Shown: piece after piece, positions 1 to 8,556 of the stretch
Layout: the number at the start of each line of letters is the position of its first letter
Position numbering within the stretch: the stretch's first letter is position 1
NCBI GenBank assembly: GCA_947427095.1
Contig: CANEGO010000010.1
Span: 1-47,565, forward strand
From: an uncultured Clostridium sp.
GTDB lineage: Bacteria; Bacillota_I; Bacilli_A; RF39; UBA660
DNA: 47,565 nt
Direction of reading: 5' to 3'
Translations under genes and position numbers: made by a program
Notes under the pieces: generated by a model
What the model was told of the DNA's origin: nothing
Seen by the model: the letters and a program-made list of their open reading frames with translations, nothing else
Database searches by the model: none

Positions 1-73
1 CTCTGGTTGAATCACCAAACATTTTAAATAATTCTGATAAGTCTATTATCTTATCGTCATCTAATAAATTCAT
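1..73 (-). CDS. ArsR-family transcriptional regulator (N-terminal fragment, runs off the window)
   Basis: Only the first 24 codons are in the window; the gene continues past base 1. The fragment reads MNLLDDDKIIDLSELFKMFG followed by DSTR, which matches the first helices of ArsR/SmtB winged-helix repressors, where 'LFKxLxDxTRLxIL' is typical. An AAAGGA ribosome-binding site lies just before the ATG at 73. A perfect inverted repeat sits upstream at 88-109 and resembles the operators of metal-sensing ArsR proteins, so autoregulation is likely. The metal-binding residues are outside the window, so the inducer cannot be inferred. Confidence 0.7.
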   Translation of the reverse strand, partial: MNLLDDDKIIDLSELFKMFGDSTR

Positions 74-87
74 ATCTTTATCCTTTC

Positions 88-109
88 TATATGAATATAT
101 GTTCATATA
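88..109. promoter_or_regulatory. Putative ArsR/SmtB-type operator
   Basis: A perfect 8-6-8 inverted repeat, TATATGAA-N6-TTCATATA, lies 15 bp upstream of the arsR-like start codon. Its form agrees with CzrA/SmtB-type operators (ATATGAA...TTCATAT). The regulator assignment rests on the adjacent gene. Confidence 0.6.
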
Positions 110-126
110 CTAATATTATATATAAT

Positions 127-164
127 AAAAAAGAAGCTGTCAATAATATCTTGATAACCTCTTT
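127..164 (-). terminator. Intrinsic terminator of the patatin-HD operon
   Basis: On the minus strand a 14-bp imperfect stem (arms at 151-164 and 130-143, with G-U pairs and one mismatch) is followed by a T-rich tract. The stop codon of the last gene lies inside the stem. Confidence 0.6.
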
Positions 165-523
165 TTAACCCTAGAATTCGTTTTATTACTTTTACTATCT
201 CTTCTTATATCTTTTTTAGTATATTTTTTAAAACCAGGTCTTTCTTTTTTATATTTAAAACCTATTATTTCCGAATCATAAAAGTTTTTATAAATATTAT
301 TAAAAGCTAATTCCTCATATAAACTATTAAAAGGATCAACTATTACTTTAGATGAAACAACTATCTTAGAATAAAACCTATATATATTTTCTAAAAAATG
401 GATTTCGACATAATCTTTATCAGTTATTAATACATAGCTAATATTATTTTTTATAAGTTCTTTAATAAATTGATCAATAACATTTACATTATTACCAATA
501 TAATAATTTTTTATTTTCATCAT
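140..523 (-). CDS. Hypothetical protein, last gene of the patatin-HD operon
   Basis: A 127-residue protein that I do not recognise. The N-terminal 80 residues look like a small alpha/beta domain, and the C-terminal 30 residues are Lys/Arg-rich, which would suit nucleic-acid or ribosome contact (inference). The start overlaps the stop of the preceding HD gene (TAATG), with AAAGAGG 4 nt upstream of the first ATG and 7 nt upstream of a second ATG at 520, so either start is possible. Translational coupling to the HD gene is likely. No membrane segment or signal peptide is visible. Confidence 0.6.
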   Translation of the reverse strand: MMKIKNYYIGNNVNVIDQFIKELIKNNISYVLITDKDYVEIHFLENIYRFYSKIVVSSKVIVDPFNSLYEELAFNNIYKNFYDSEIIGFKYKKERPGFKKYTKKDIRRDSKSNKTNSRVKKRLSRYY

Positions 524-1125
524 TATTCCTCTTTTATATTATCATCTTTATCAAATTTAACATCTAAAAATTTTCTACTTGCTAAATAATCACACATGTG
601 AACAAACCTTTGAAATTTGGATTCGGGTTTTGGAAGTACCACGTTACTATAATTATTAGTTGTCCAAGGACCCATATGAGATGAAATAACATGACAAATA
701 AATTCTATTTCTTTATCAGTAAACTCTAATTTATCTTTGTTTTTCTTAATATAATCACATACAAGTAGTGGATGTTCAAACTTAGTATACTCTGACTTTT
801 CAAGACCAGATTTTAACCCATCATGCATCATAAGTGCAATTATCATTAAATCTTTCTCATTTTTAGAATAAGCCCCAGTTATACTCTCGTCATTAAACAT
901 CTCATAAGCTATTCTAACCGCTACTTTAGTATGCCTAACTAATCCACCATTACCTAACGAAAAAGATGGATGATATTTACCAGTAGAAGAAGCTGGAACT
1001 TCAAAAAAATAGTCTGGTAACAGATTTATTAAGCTTTCCGCCGATTTTTTATATCTAGGATTATTAATTAACCCTAATTCCTTTTCAAAAACTTTTACTT
1101 TGTTTTCAATTAAAACACTATTCAT
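523..1125 (-). CDS. HD-domain phosphohydrolase-like protein
   Basis: A 200-residue HD-superfamily protein. The metal-binding pattern is visible: H near residue 65 (VRHTKVAVR), the HD doublet in IIALMMHDGLKSG, a later H in FEHPLLVCDYI and another in CHVISSHMGPW. HD proteins of this size usually hydrolyse phosphate esters of nucleotides or nucleic acids; the substrate cannot be told. The start is supported by GAGG 8 nt upstream. It is the third gene of a patatin / pentapeptide / HD / unknown operon and overlaps the next gene. A second, unrelated-looking HD protein lies at 3269-3769 across the tRNA gene. Confidence 0.75.
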   Translation of the reverse strand: MNSVLIENKVKVFEKELGLINNPRYKKSAESLINLLPDYFFEVPASSTGKYHPSFSLGNGGLVRHTKVAVRIAYEMFNDESITGAYSKNEKDLMIIALMMHDGLKSGLEKSEYTKFEHPLLVCDYIKKNKDKLEFTDKEIEFICHVISSHMGPWTTNNYSNVVLPKPESKFQRFVHMCDYLASRKFLDVKFDKDDNIKEE

Positions 1126-1141
1126 GTTATTTTCCTCTTTT

Positions 1142-1768
1142 CTAAAATTTTATTTCAATACCTAATATCCTTGCTATTTCAAACATTCCTAAAGTATCCA
1201 CTTTACTTCCCTTTATACTTTCTATATCTGAATTTATATTTTCTATCTTTGAAGTTGATAAATCAACTTCATTTAAACTGGTTTTAAATATTTCACAATT
1301 ACTTAAATCGCAATAATCAATTTTTACATCTTTAAATACACAGTCAAAAAATCTTCCATTTTTTATTTTGCATTCATTAAAACTAACATCGGTAAACTTA
1401 CTAGAAAAATTTAAGTATTCCAAGTTAGAAGATGAAAAAGTAACGTGTTTCATGATTACGTCAATAAAATCTGAACCCAAAAACTTGCAGTTATTAAAAA
1501 TGCATCTTAAAAATAACTTTGATGATATATCACTTTTGGTTAAGTCACACGAATCAAATACACAATCTATTAAGTCAACGTTAACAAGCGGGAAAGAACT
1601 AAAATCTACGTTTTCAAATCTGCAACCATTAAACGTAATATCTTTTATTTGTTTGTTTACCTTTTCGCAACTAAATAAATACCCTTCTATTTCATCTTCT
1701 AAAAATTCATTGTTTATACTCTTTTTTTCTAAACTCATGCTTATTTTAGGTTTATTTTTCTTTTCCAT
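1142..1768 (-). CDS. Pentapeptide-repeat protein (Qnr/MfpA-like ending)
   Basis: A protein of about 208 residues made mostly of five-residue periodic sequence with F, L or C at the central position (FNGCRFENVDF, CDLSNCEIF), as in right-handed quadrilateral beta-helix pentapeptide proteins. The C-terminus VDTLGMFEIARILGIEI resembles the dimerisation tail of Qnr-type gyrase-protecting proteins, but many pentapeptide proteins share this shape, so function is open. I place the start at the ATG at 1768, two bases after the patatin stop (TAGTTATG), which implies translational coupling. A longer reading from 1804 has no ribosome-binding site and would overlap patatin. Confidence 0.7.
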   Translation of the reverse strand: MEKKNKPKISMSLEKKSINNEFLEDEIEGYLFSCEKVNKQIKDITFNGCRFENVDFSSFPLVNVDLIDCVFDSCDLTKSDISSKLFLRCIFNNCKFLGSDFIDVIMKHVTFSSSNLEYLNFSSKFTDVSFNECKIKNGRFFDCVFKDVKIDYCDLSNCEIFKTSLNEVDLSTSKIENINSDIESIKGSKVDTLGMFEIARILGIEIKF

Positions 1769-1770
1769 AA

Positions 1771-2997
1771 CTACTCGGTAATTGTTTTTAGATAAATAGC
1801 ACATAAAAAACTATCCGGAAACAACACGATTAAGTTATTTAACATCGTATGTTTTGCATTTTCTTTTGCCAATTCATCTTTTATATAACAGATTAACTCT
1901 TTATCAATGAATGCTTTATTTAGTTTAGTAGTTTTAATTATTTTTTTTATTAAACCATAACTATGCTTTTTTTCTTTTTTATACTGTTTTTTTATAAGGG
2001 TGTTAGCAAGGGAGGCTCTATATATTTCGGTATCATCTAGCATAAAAGCCTTCATTAAATTTTCTAAAGTTTTATTAAAGAAATTAACACGTTCTTTACC
2101 ATAGAATTTGCTAAGTTTCTTATCTTTATTCTTATCCTTTTCTTTAATAAACTTGTCTAAGTTATTATAAAACTTTTCATTTAACCTGTTAAAATTTCTT
2201 TTAAGTGATCCTTTTTTAAACGTAAAATAATCACCTTCTAACTCATCAAAAGCTTTCATAGTATCATTATAACCAATCTTAATTAACCTTCTAGCTTGAG
2301 CTTTTTCTAAAACTAAGAAGTTACCCATCGCATTTTTAGAACATATCAATTTAATTGGTACGTTAGAACTTTTAATTTTCCTTCTTTTGCCTGGTGCCCT
2401 TAAATCAACTCCTATTATTTCTTCTGCCCCAAGTTTTATTGCTAAATCAATCGGCATATTATCGTAATAGCCACCATCAATATAGTTTTGATTATCAATA
2501 TTCTTCATTTTAAACGCCGGAAAGCATGAGGCTGTCGCAAGTAAGTAATCCGCAAGTTTTTCCCTTGAAATTTTATCCTTGGTAAGCATAACAGGTTTTA
2601 ACGACGGAAATTTTACAGTTACTAATCCGTATTTTATCTTCGAATTATAAAATAAATCTAACTTTAAATTTTCCTTTATTATTTTTTCTAGTCCAGGAAC
2701 AGAAAGTCCACCTTTTACAGCCCCTTTAGCATATTTTAAAATTACTTCTTTTTTACCTTTTTTTTCATAATAACTTTTTTCTATCCCTCCATCAAAAACC
2801 TTAGCATAATCCATCCCATACCACAACTTAAATGCGTCTTTATAATTACCTTGCACCATAAACGCACCATTTAGTGCACCGATTGATGTTCCAGTTACAA
2901 TATCATACGTTATGCCAAGTTCTCTTAAAGCTTTCCAAAAACCTATCTGATATGCTCCTTTTCCGCCACCACCAGATAAAACTATTGCTCTTTTCAT
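1771..2997 (-). CDS. Patatin-like phospholipase
   Basis: A patatin/RssA-family serine hydrolase of about 408 residues. It has the glycine-rich oxyanion loop LSGGGGKGAYQIG at residues 7-19, the nucleophile elbow GTSIG (Ser38) and the catalytic Asp motif DGGYYDNMP near residue 173, so the Ser-Asp dyad is intact. The family deacylates phospholipids or other acyl esters. The C-terminal 200 residues are Lys-rich and outside the catalytic core. I chose the ATG at 2997 because AGGTGA lies 7 nt upstream; the in-frame start at 3012 has no such site. It is the first gene of the four-gene operon running to 140. Confidence 0.88.
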   Translation of the reverse strand: MKRAIVLSGGGGKGAYQIGFWKALRELGITYDIVTGTSIGALNGAFMVQGNYKDAFKLWYGMDYAKVFDGGIEKSYYEKKGKKEVILKYAKGAVKGGLSVPGLEKIIKENLKLDLFYNSKIKYGLVTVKFPSLKPVMLTKDKISREKLADYLLATASCFPAFKMKNIDNQNYIDGGYYDNMPIDLAIKLGAEEIIGVDLRAPGKRRKIKSSNVPIKLICSKNAMGNFLVLEKAQARRLIKIGYNDTMKAFDELEGDYFTFKKGSLKRNFNRLNEKFYNNLDKFIKEKDKNKDKKLSKFYGKERVNFFNKTLENLMKAFMLDDTEIYRASLANTLIKKQYKKEKKHSYGLIKKIIKTTKLNKAFIDKELICYIKDELAKENAKHTMLNNLIVLFPDSFLCAIYLKTITE

Positions 2998-3084
2998 ATA
3001 AATCACCTGCACTTGTAATAATATATCTTTAGTTTTAATACTTAACCATTCCTATAGGTATAAATTTATTACAAAACTATTATA

Positions 3085-3118
3085 ACACAAAAATACAAAT
3101 CTACTTAGATTTGTATTT
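3085..3118 (-). terminator. Terminator of tRNA-Arg
   Basis: A perfect 13-bp stem (arms 3091-3103 and 3106-3118) followed on the minus strand by a T tract, directly downstream of the tRNA gene. It separates the tRNA from the patatin operon. Confidence 0.7.
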
Positions 3119-3139
3119 TAAAAACTCATTAATTTATAA

Positions 3140-3216
3140 TGGCGTCCTCGGCGCGATTCGAACGCGCGACCCCTCGCTTAGGAGGCGAGTGCTCTATCCT
3201 GCTGAGCTACGAAGAC
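3140..3216 (-). tRNA. tRNA-Arg (anticodon CCU), CCA encoded
   Basis: A full cloverleaf reads on the minus strand from 3216. The 7-bp acceptor stem GTCTTCG/CGAGGAC has one G-U pair. The D arm contains GCTCAGCAGGATAGAGC, the anticodon stem CTCGC/GCGAG encloses the loop CTCCTAA (anticodon CCT), and the T arm is GCGCGTTCGAATCGCGC. The discriminator G is followed by an encoded CCA. The anticodon reads AGG, a rare arginine codon. A TAGAAT -10 box lies just upstream and a terminator follows, so it is a single-gene unit. Confidence 0.95.
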
Positions 3217-3245
3217 ACTAAAAACATTCTACCATAAAATCGAAA

Positions 3246-3270
3246 ATAAAAAAAGCTCTTTTAAGGGCTT
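3246..3270 (-). terminator. Terminator of the second HD gene
   Basis: An 8-bp stem with one mismatch (arms 3253-3260 and 3263-3270) followed on the minus strand by about seven T residues. It overlaps the stop codon of the HD gene at 3269-3271. Confidence 0.5.
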
Positions 3271-3769
3271 ATCTTATAAAATTAATTAGAAATAATATCC
3301 AAACCGTAACTTGTGCTTTTGCCGTTGATGCACCTTCTATCATTGCAATGATTTTATCACACATTGTAACAATCCATGCTTCTTTATATTTAGGTACTAC
3401 ATTTGATATTGGAAACATATGTGATTCAATAATATTTTGTTCCTTTTCATTAACTCCAAAATAATTAATTGCGTTTTCTTTTGCCATTGACGGATGCTTA
3501 ATAAGCATTCTAGTTTCGGTTGCAATGTTTTTATCATCTCTTTCTAAGAAGAAATCATGAAGCGTACCTGCGCGAACGACAGCCCTAGTATCACAACCTA
3601 ACATTTTTGAAATTTTATATGATAGATAAGCTACTTTAACAGAATGATTAAATCTTGTTCCACCATGGTGAACTATTGATTTAGTTTTTACAAATTCTTT
3701 ATGTGTTAGTATAGCAGATGCCATACTCATAAATTCCTTATCCCTATATATTTTATTCATTAAATTCAA
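3269..3769 (-). CDS. HD-domain protein
   Basis: An HD-superfamily protein of about 166 residues: H in RFNHSVKVAYL, the HD doublet in AGTLHDFFLERD, then KHPSMA and ESHMFPIS supply the later histidines. This arrangement is typical of small stand-alone HD phosphohydrolases common next to tRNA and housekeeping genes in Firmicutes. The start is uncertain. GAGG at 3779-3782 is followed after 9 nt by a TTG at 3769, which I prefer; the ATG at 3760 is 18 nt from the motif and a TTG at 3778 directly abuts it. The C-terminus is unusually hydrophobic (VTVWILFLINF), possibly a membrane contact. Confidence 0.75.
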   Translation of the reverse strand: MNLMNKIYRDKEFMSMASAILTHKEFVKTKSIVHHGGTRFNHSVKVAYLSYKISKMLGCDTRAVVRAGTLHDFFLERDDKNIATETRMLIKHPSMAKENAINYFGVNEKEQNIIESHMFPISNVVPKYKEAWIVTMCDKIIAMIEGASTAKAQVTVWILFLINFIR

Positions 3770-3923
3770 CTTAATCAACCTCTTCGTTCGATATTATTAT
3801 ATTCTTTTATTTTATTTTAATCTATTTAATTAGCATGTTTATAAAAAAATTAAACCTTAATAAGGATATCATGTATAAGAAAAAAAGTAAATAATACAAA
3901 TGTATGATATACAATTATATTAT

Positions 3924-5948
3924 TTACTTTTCATAATCACAAGAAGAACATTTTATCTTATCTTCCTTTTGAACTAATAGACTATGGCATTCTGGGCATA
4001 ACTTCCCAGTTGGCTTATCCCATACGGCAACCTTACATTTAGGAAAGTTACCACAACCATAAAATATTTTGCCTCTTTTAGTTTTTCTTTCAACTATTTT
4101 ACCACCACATTTTGGACAATCGCAAACTTCCTTTGCCTCTTGTTTTTCCTTCGGCTTTATATATTTACACTCTGGATATCCGGAGCACGCTTCAAACTTA
4201 CCATATCTACCATTTTTAATAACCATTGGCCTGCCACAGTTAGGACACACTTCCCCAGTTTGTTCGTCTTCTTTTTTCTCCATTTTATCAAATGCGTTTT
4301 CTACCTCCGGTTCAAAGTCTTTATAAAAGCTTTCAAGCAACTTATACCAAACTTTTTTACCTTCAGCTATTTTATCTAAGTCTTCTTCCATTTTAGCGGT
4401 ATACTCAACGTTTATTAAATCACTAAAGAACTCTTGTAATTTATCAGTTGTTGTTATTCCAATTTCTGTTGGATTAAGTGTCTTTTGGACTAATGTTACG
4501 TATCCTCTTTGAGTTAACGTTGTAATAGTAGATGCATAAGTAGATGGTCTACCTATTCCTAATTCTTCCATTGCTTTAATAAGTTTTGCTTCAGTATATC
4601 TTGCTGGCGGTTTAGTAAAGTGTTGATCCTTTACTATTTCATCAGATACTAACACATCTCCAACTTTATATTTTGGTAGTATTTTATCTTCTGAAGATTC
4701 AAACTTTTGATATACTTTTAAATAACCATCAAATACAAGTACTTGTCCTGTAGTCTTAAAAGTAGTGTTATTATTATCTAAAGTAATTGTGGTAGCATTA
4801 ACCTTAGCTTCTTTCATTAAGGAAGCAAGTGCTCTTGCATATATCATTTCATATAATTTAAACTCATCTTTTGATAAGTATTCTTTTACGCTTAGAGGAG
4901 TTCTATTAATGCTAGATGGTCTTATCGCCTCATGAGCATCTTGTACGTTTTCCTTCTTTTTAGAAGTTTTAACATGACCAATGTATTCTTCACCATAGTT
5001 TTCTTTAATAAAAGCATAACTAGACTTTATAAACTCATCAGAAAGTCTTACAGAATCCGTTCTCATGTAAGTAATTAAACCAACGGTATCATTTCCTATA
5101 TCAATACCTTCGTATAATTTTTGTGCAACTTGCATAGTTTTCTTAGATGAAAAACCAAGTTTAGATATCGCTTCTTGTTGCATAGTTGAGGTAATAAACG
5201 GATATTTAGAAGCTTTCTTCTTAGGTTTTGTTTCATAATTTGAAACGACAAACTCTTTATTTAAACCAGCAATTACCTTATCAGTTTCCTCTTCTGTTTT
5301 AAGATCTGCTTTTTTGCCATCAACGGTATCTAAATCAGCTTCTATTTCAGGAAACTTAGCGGTTACAGTCCAATATTCTTCTTCCTTAAAAGCTTCTATT
5401 TCACGTTCACGATCAACGATTAATTTAAGTGCAACTGATTGAACCCTACCAGCTGATTTACCACCAGTTTTAGACTGCATTAACTTACTTAATCTAAAAC
5501 CAATTATTCTATCTAATATTCTTCTTGTTTCTTGACTATGAACTAAATCATCATCTATTTTTCTAGCATGATTAAAGGCATCTGTTACTACGTTTTTAGT
5601 TATTTCGTTGAAAACAACCCTCTCATAATCATCATCAGTTAGCTCTAAAGCATCTTTTAAGTGCCAAGAAATAGCTTCTCCCTCACGATCAGGGTCGGTT
5701 GCTAAATATACCTTTTTAGCTGCTTTAGCATCTTTTTTTAATGCTGTTATATCTTTTTTCTTACCCTTTATAGTAACATAATTAGGTTCAAAATGGTTTT
5801 CTATATCAACACCAAACCCAAACTTACCAGATGTTGCTAAATCTCTTATATGACCTTTACTTGATACTACTTTATAGTCACTTCCAAGATATTTTTCTAT
5901 CGCTTTAGTTTTAGTAGGAGACTCTACTATTACTAAGTTTTTACTCAT
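3924..5948 (-). CDS. topA: DNA topoisomerase I (type IA)
   Basis: A 674-residue type IA topoisomerase that relaxes negative supercoils through a 5'-phosphotyrosine intermediate. Visible parts: the N-terminal TOPRIM domain starting KNLVIVESPTKTKAIEKYLG, with the acidic DPDREGE motif; the active-site region LITYMRTDSVRLS with the catalytic Tyr near residue 297; the GRPSTYA motif; and three C-terminal zinc-ribbon modules beginning with CPNC, CPKC and CPEC. Length and layout match Firmicute TopA. GGGAGG lies before the ATG inside the end of rnhB, whose stop is only 2 bp away, so the two genes are co-transcribed. Confidence 0.97.
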   Translation of the reverse strand: MSKNLVIVESPTKTKAIEKYLGSDYKVVSSKGHIRDLATSGKFGFGVDIENHFEPNYVTIKGKKKDITALKKDAKAAKKVYLATDPDREGEAISWHLKDALELTDDDYERVVFNEITKNVVTDAFNHARKIDDDLVHSQETRRILDRIIGFRLSKLMQSKTGGKSAGRVQSVALKLIVDREREIEAFKEEEYWTVTAKFPEIEADLDTVDGKKADLKTEEETDKVIAGLNKEFVVSNYETKPKKKASKYPFITSTMQQEAISKLGFSSKKTMQVAQKLYEGIDIGNDTVGLITYMRTDSVRLSDEFIKSSYAFIKENYGEEYIGHVKTSKKKENVQDAHEAIRPSSINRTPLSVKEYLSKDEFKLYEMIYARALASLMKEAKVNATTITLDNNNTTFKTTGQVLVFDGYLKVYQKFESSEDKILPKYKVGDVLVSDEIVKDQHFTKPPARYTEAKLIKAMEELGIGRPSTYASTITTLTQRGYVTLVQKTLNPTEIGITTTDKLQEFFSDLINVEYTAKMEEDLDKIAEGKKVWYKLLESFYKDFEPEVENAFDKMEKKEDEQTGEVCPNCGRPMVIKNGRYGKFEACSGYPECKYIKPKEKQEAKEVCDCPKCGGKIVERKTKRGKIFYGCGNFPKCKVAVWDKPTGKLCPECHSLLVQKEDKIKCSSCDYEK

Positions 5949-5950
5949 AA

Positions 5951-6583
5951 TTATACCTCCCGGTTATTTTTATGTTCTTCTATATACCTTTTAACAGGCC
6001 CATACGTGCGCCTATATCCATCGATTATACCATATTTATTTAATAATTCAATGTGTTTTTTTGTCGGATATCCTTTGTGCTTAGCAAATTCATATTCTGG
6101 ATGTTTCTTATCTTCTTCATACATTAATCTATCACGAGTTACTTTAGCAATAACACTTGCTGCCGCTATTGTTATACTTTTAGCATCACCTTTTATTATC
6201 GCCTCATGAGGAACACTAGTAAATCCATCAAGTGGCATGGCATCGGTTATTATGTAATCAGGTTTTATTTTTAAAGAATTAGCAGCTCTTAGCATTCCTT
6301 GTCTTGATGCCTCATATATGTTTATCTCATCAATTTCTTTAGCAGATACTATAGATATGCCAACAGATATTGCTTTTTCCATTATTATAGGATAATACTC
6401 TTCTCTTTTTTTCTCGGTTAATTTCTTTGAATCATTTAATCCTTCTAACACAAAGTCATGAGGAAGTATAACAGATGCTGCAACAACCGGGCCAAATAAA
6501 GGGCCTCTTCCTGCTTCGTCACAACCTGCTACATTTTCATAACCTTTTTCCCATAATTCTTTTTCAAATTTATACAAATCCAT
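5951..6583 (-). CDS. rnhB: Ribonuclease HII
   Basis: A 210-residue RNase HII that cleaves the RNA strand of RNA-DNA hybrids, including single ribonucleotides. The hallmark CDEAGRGPLFGPVVAA lies near residue 20 (catalytic D and E), with LNDSKKL following, the ITDAMPL Asp, and KGDAKSITIAAASVIAKVTRD. The start overlaps the stop of the upstream unknown gene (both at 6583). The order rbgA-unknown-rnhB-topA follows the Bacillus rbgA-rnhB-topA neighbourhood with one extra gene. Confidence 0.96.
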   Translation of the reverse strand: MDLYKFEKELWEKGYENVAGCDEAGRGPLFGPVVAASVILPHDFVLEGLNDSKKLTEKKREEYYPIIMEKAISVGISIVSAKEIDEINIYEASRQGMLRAANSLKIKPDYIITDAMPLDGFTSVPHEAIIKGDAKSITIAAASVIAKVTRDRLMYEEDKKHPEYEFAKHKGYPTKKHIELLNKYGIIDGYRRTYGPVKRYIEEHKNNREV

Positions 6584-7197
6584 TATTTTGATTTACCTTC
6601 TTTTTGCATATTTCTTTGAGTCAAAAAATATCTATGATAAAATTGTTTGGCATTTATATCTATGTATTCATCAACCGATACTGGTTTATCTCCGATTTTA
6701 AGCATACTATTTAAAATTTCTTCTAACCTTTCATCTGACATCACTGATTCTCCAAAAAAATTAGGTATATAAAATCTTACATATGCATCGTTCCCACGAA
6801 CTGTCAAAAAAGATATACCCGGAAAATACTTGTTATTATATCCATTGTTATTTAATAAAGCAGTATGTCTCATGAAAATTTTTTTATAATTATTTATTGA
6901 TTTTATGTATGATGGTTTTGATAAAAACTCTTCAATCAAACCAGTATATTGTAAAACGTACGCTATTTTAACTATTTCCTTAGGTTCTAAAGTTAAAATA
7001 ACCGTTCTAATAGATAATATTTTTTCTACTTGTTCGTTTTCTATGCCAACATAATTAAAGATACTAAAAATAAAATCCAACTTTTCTTCTAAGCTATTTT
7101 CATCAATTCTTCGACCATATTCAGCAATATTTTTAATAGTTAAGGGATTGCTTAATTTTGTCTCTAAAATATCTAATAAATTTTCATTTTTCATCAT
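6583..7197 (-). CDS. Hypothetical protein between rbgA and rnhB
   Basis: A soluble, probably mostly helical protein of about 204 residues that I do not recognise. It has no obvious catalytic motif or membrane segment. The start is placed at the ATG at 7197, 6 nt after GAGG inside the end of rbgA; another ATG follows at 7194 and an upstream one at 7212 lacks a site. It overlaps rnhB by one base, so it is translated in the rbgA-rnhB-topA operon. A role in ribosome or RNA metabolism would be a guess from context only. Confidence 0.7.
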   Translation of the reverse strand: MMKNENLLDILETKLSNPLTIKNIAEYGRRIDENSLEEKLDFIFSIFNYVGIENEQVEKILSIRTVILTLEPKEIVKIAYVLQYTGLIEEFLSKPSYIKSINNYKKIFMRHTALLNNNGYNNKYFPGISFLTVRGNDAYVRFYIPNFFGESVMSDERLEEILNSMLKIGDKPVSVDEYIDINAKQFYHRYFLTQRNMQKEGKSK

Positions 7198-7198
7198 G

Positions 7199-8071
7199 TT
7201 ATACCTCATCAAAAGTTACTTTTCCTAACTTTCCTTCTCTTAAATCTCTTATTATTAAATTAGATACCTTGTCATAATCAACTTCTCCGCCTGATACAAG
7301 ACAACCTCTTTTTTTACCTATAAGTTCATATGCAGGTATAACATCATCTATATCAAAATAATCTATCCCATACCTATCAAATAAATTATTTTGATATTTA
7401 TTAAACATAGTATCTAATATATAGCACGCAACTTTACCAATAGGTAGTATTTCCTCTTTAATAGCCGAAAAACTTGCTAAGTTATAGCTTTGTTTTTCAT
7501 TATCCAGCTTTGGCCACAAGATTCCAGGAGAGTCCAACAATTCTAAATCTTTATTAATTCTAATCCACGAAAGTTTTTTAGTAACACCAGGTTTATCGCC
7601 TGTTATGGCGGCTTTTTTACCAACCAAACGATTTATAAGTGTAGATTTACCTACATTTGGTATTCCGACTATTAAAGTCCTATAAGCACGCTTTTTAAGT
7701 CCCTTTTCTTCTCTTTTTTTATTTAATTCTTCTAATAGTTCATCGGTTATATCATAAATTTTATTTATACCTTTATTATTAATCAAATCTACCATTATAA
7801 CTTTATATCCTTGCTTTTCATACTCCTTTGCACAAGTCCTAGTTTTATTTTCGTCACAAAGATCGCTTTTAGTCATTATCATTATTTTTGGTTTATTCTT
7901 TATTAAATCATCTATATCTTTTATTTTAGAAGAAAAAGGAATTCTAGCGTCCACTACTTCATACACAATATCAATCATATTAATATTTTCTTTTATTTGG
8001 CGCCTTGTTTTAGCCATATGGCCTGGATACCAGTTTATATTTGTCCGATTTTGTCGATTATTGTCGTTCAT
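7199..8071 (-). CDS. rbgA: Ribosome biogenesis GTPase RbgA (YlqF)
   Basis: A 290-residue circularly permuted GTPase needed for late 50S assembly. The order of motifs is the permuted one: [16 protein letters not shown] near the N-terminus, DARIPFSS, G4 MTKSDL, G1 [14 protein letters not shown], then G3 DSPGILWP. The C-terminal ANTAR-like part is present. The ATG at 8071 follows AAGGAG and lies inside the end of the upstream CYTH gene (14-nt overlap). Codons 1-14, up to the Trp codon at 8030-8032, are duplicated three times upstream as orphan stubs, so this 5' end was probably delivered by an inserted element. Confidence 0.96.
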   Translation of the reverse strand: MNDNNRQNRTNINWYPGHMAKTRRQIKENINMIDIVYEVVDARIPFSSKIKDIDDLIKNKPKIMIMTKSDLCDENKTRTCAKEYEKQGYKVIMVDLINNKGINKIYDITDELLEELNKKREEKGLKKRAYRTLIVGIPNVGKSTLINRLVGKKAAITGDKPGVTKKLSWIRINKDLELLDSPGILWPKLDNEKQSYNLASFSAIKEEILPIGKVACYILDTMFNKYQNNLFDRYGIDYFDIDDVIPAYELIGKKRGCLVSGGEVDYDKVSNLIIRDLREGKLGKVTFDEV

Positions 8072-8540
8072 TTATATCACTCCTTATATACTTGTTTAAT
8101 TCTAATAAAAATTCCTGTTCTGATAACTTACTTAAATACTTATCAAAAGCTAAAGGAGAATTAGTAATCTCTGCTTCCATCCAACTTTCTATCTTATAAC
8201 TGTTCATTTCATCAATAGAATTAAACTTCACTTCTACCCTGATTAATCCTTCATATTTATCTAAATACTTTTTTATAGAAATCCTATTATCATCCAAATA
8301 TAAATAACTATCTCTTATGATTTTTGAGTATGCCTCCTTTTTTAATTTATTAAATTCTTCTTCTGTTATATTTATTTTTGATATAATAATATTATCTTTA
8401 TCTAAAATTTCTTTTTCTAACATATTATTTTTACTTTGTATTCTTAAATTATCGTTTATATAATATCTTTCATATCTAATAGGGCTATTAATATTTACAT
8501 TATTCAATGATTGAATAATAAACCTTCTAGTTAGTCGCAT
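8058..8540 (-). CDS. CYTH-domain-like protein (cassette A cargo)
   Basis: A 160-residue protein resembling CYTH-family triphosphate-binding enzymes: [10 protein letters not shown] at the start, charged strands (RYERYYI, LRIQ, EKEI), [10 protein letters not shown], then GLIRVEVKF and [16 protein letters not shown], which match the late 'GL..E.E' and 'P.W...EVT' blocks. The usual N-terminal ExExK signature is replaced by LTRR, so it may be a divergent or inactive member; CYTH proteins otherwise cleave triphosphates such as tripolyphosphate or ThTP. Its stop lies 14 nt inside rbgA, the same position relative to rbgA that the UDG-like gene holds relative to its stub. Confidence 0.6.
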   Translation of the reverse strand: MRLTRRFIIQSLNNVNINSPIRYERYYINDNLRIQSKNNMLEKEILDKDNIIISKINITEEEFNKLKKEAYSKIIRDSYLYLDDNRISIKKYLDKYEGLIRVEVKFNSIDEMNSYKIESWMEAEITNSPLAFDKYLSKLSEQEFLLELNKYIRSDINERQ

Positions 8541-8556
8541 AGTGTTTTTTCTCCTC

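Noticed and set aside
1368-1781. Plus-strand reading frame of 137 codons opposite the pentapeptide gene
   Set aside because: It is a shadow of the real gene, lacks a ribosome-binding site, and its composition follows from the antisense of Asn/Ser/Phe-rich repeats. The same holds for other plus-strand frames opposite topA, polC, era, lepB and ezrA.
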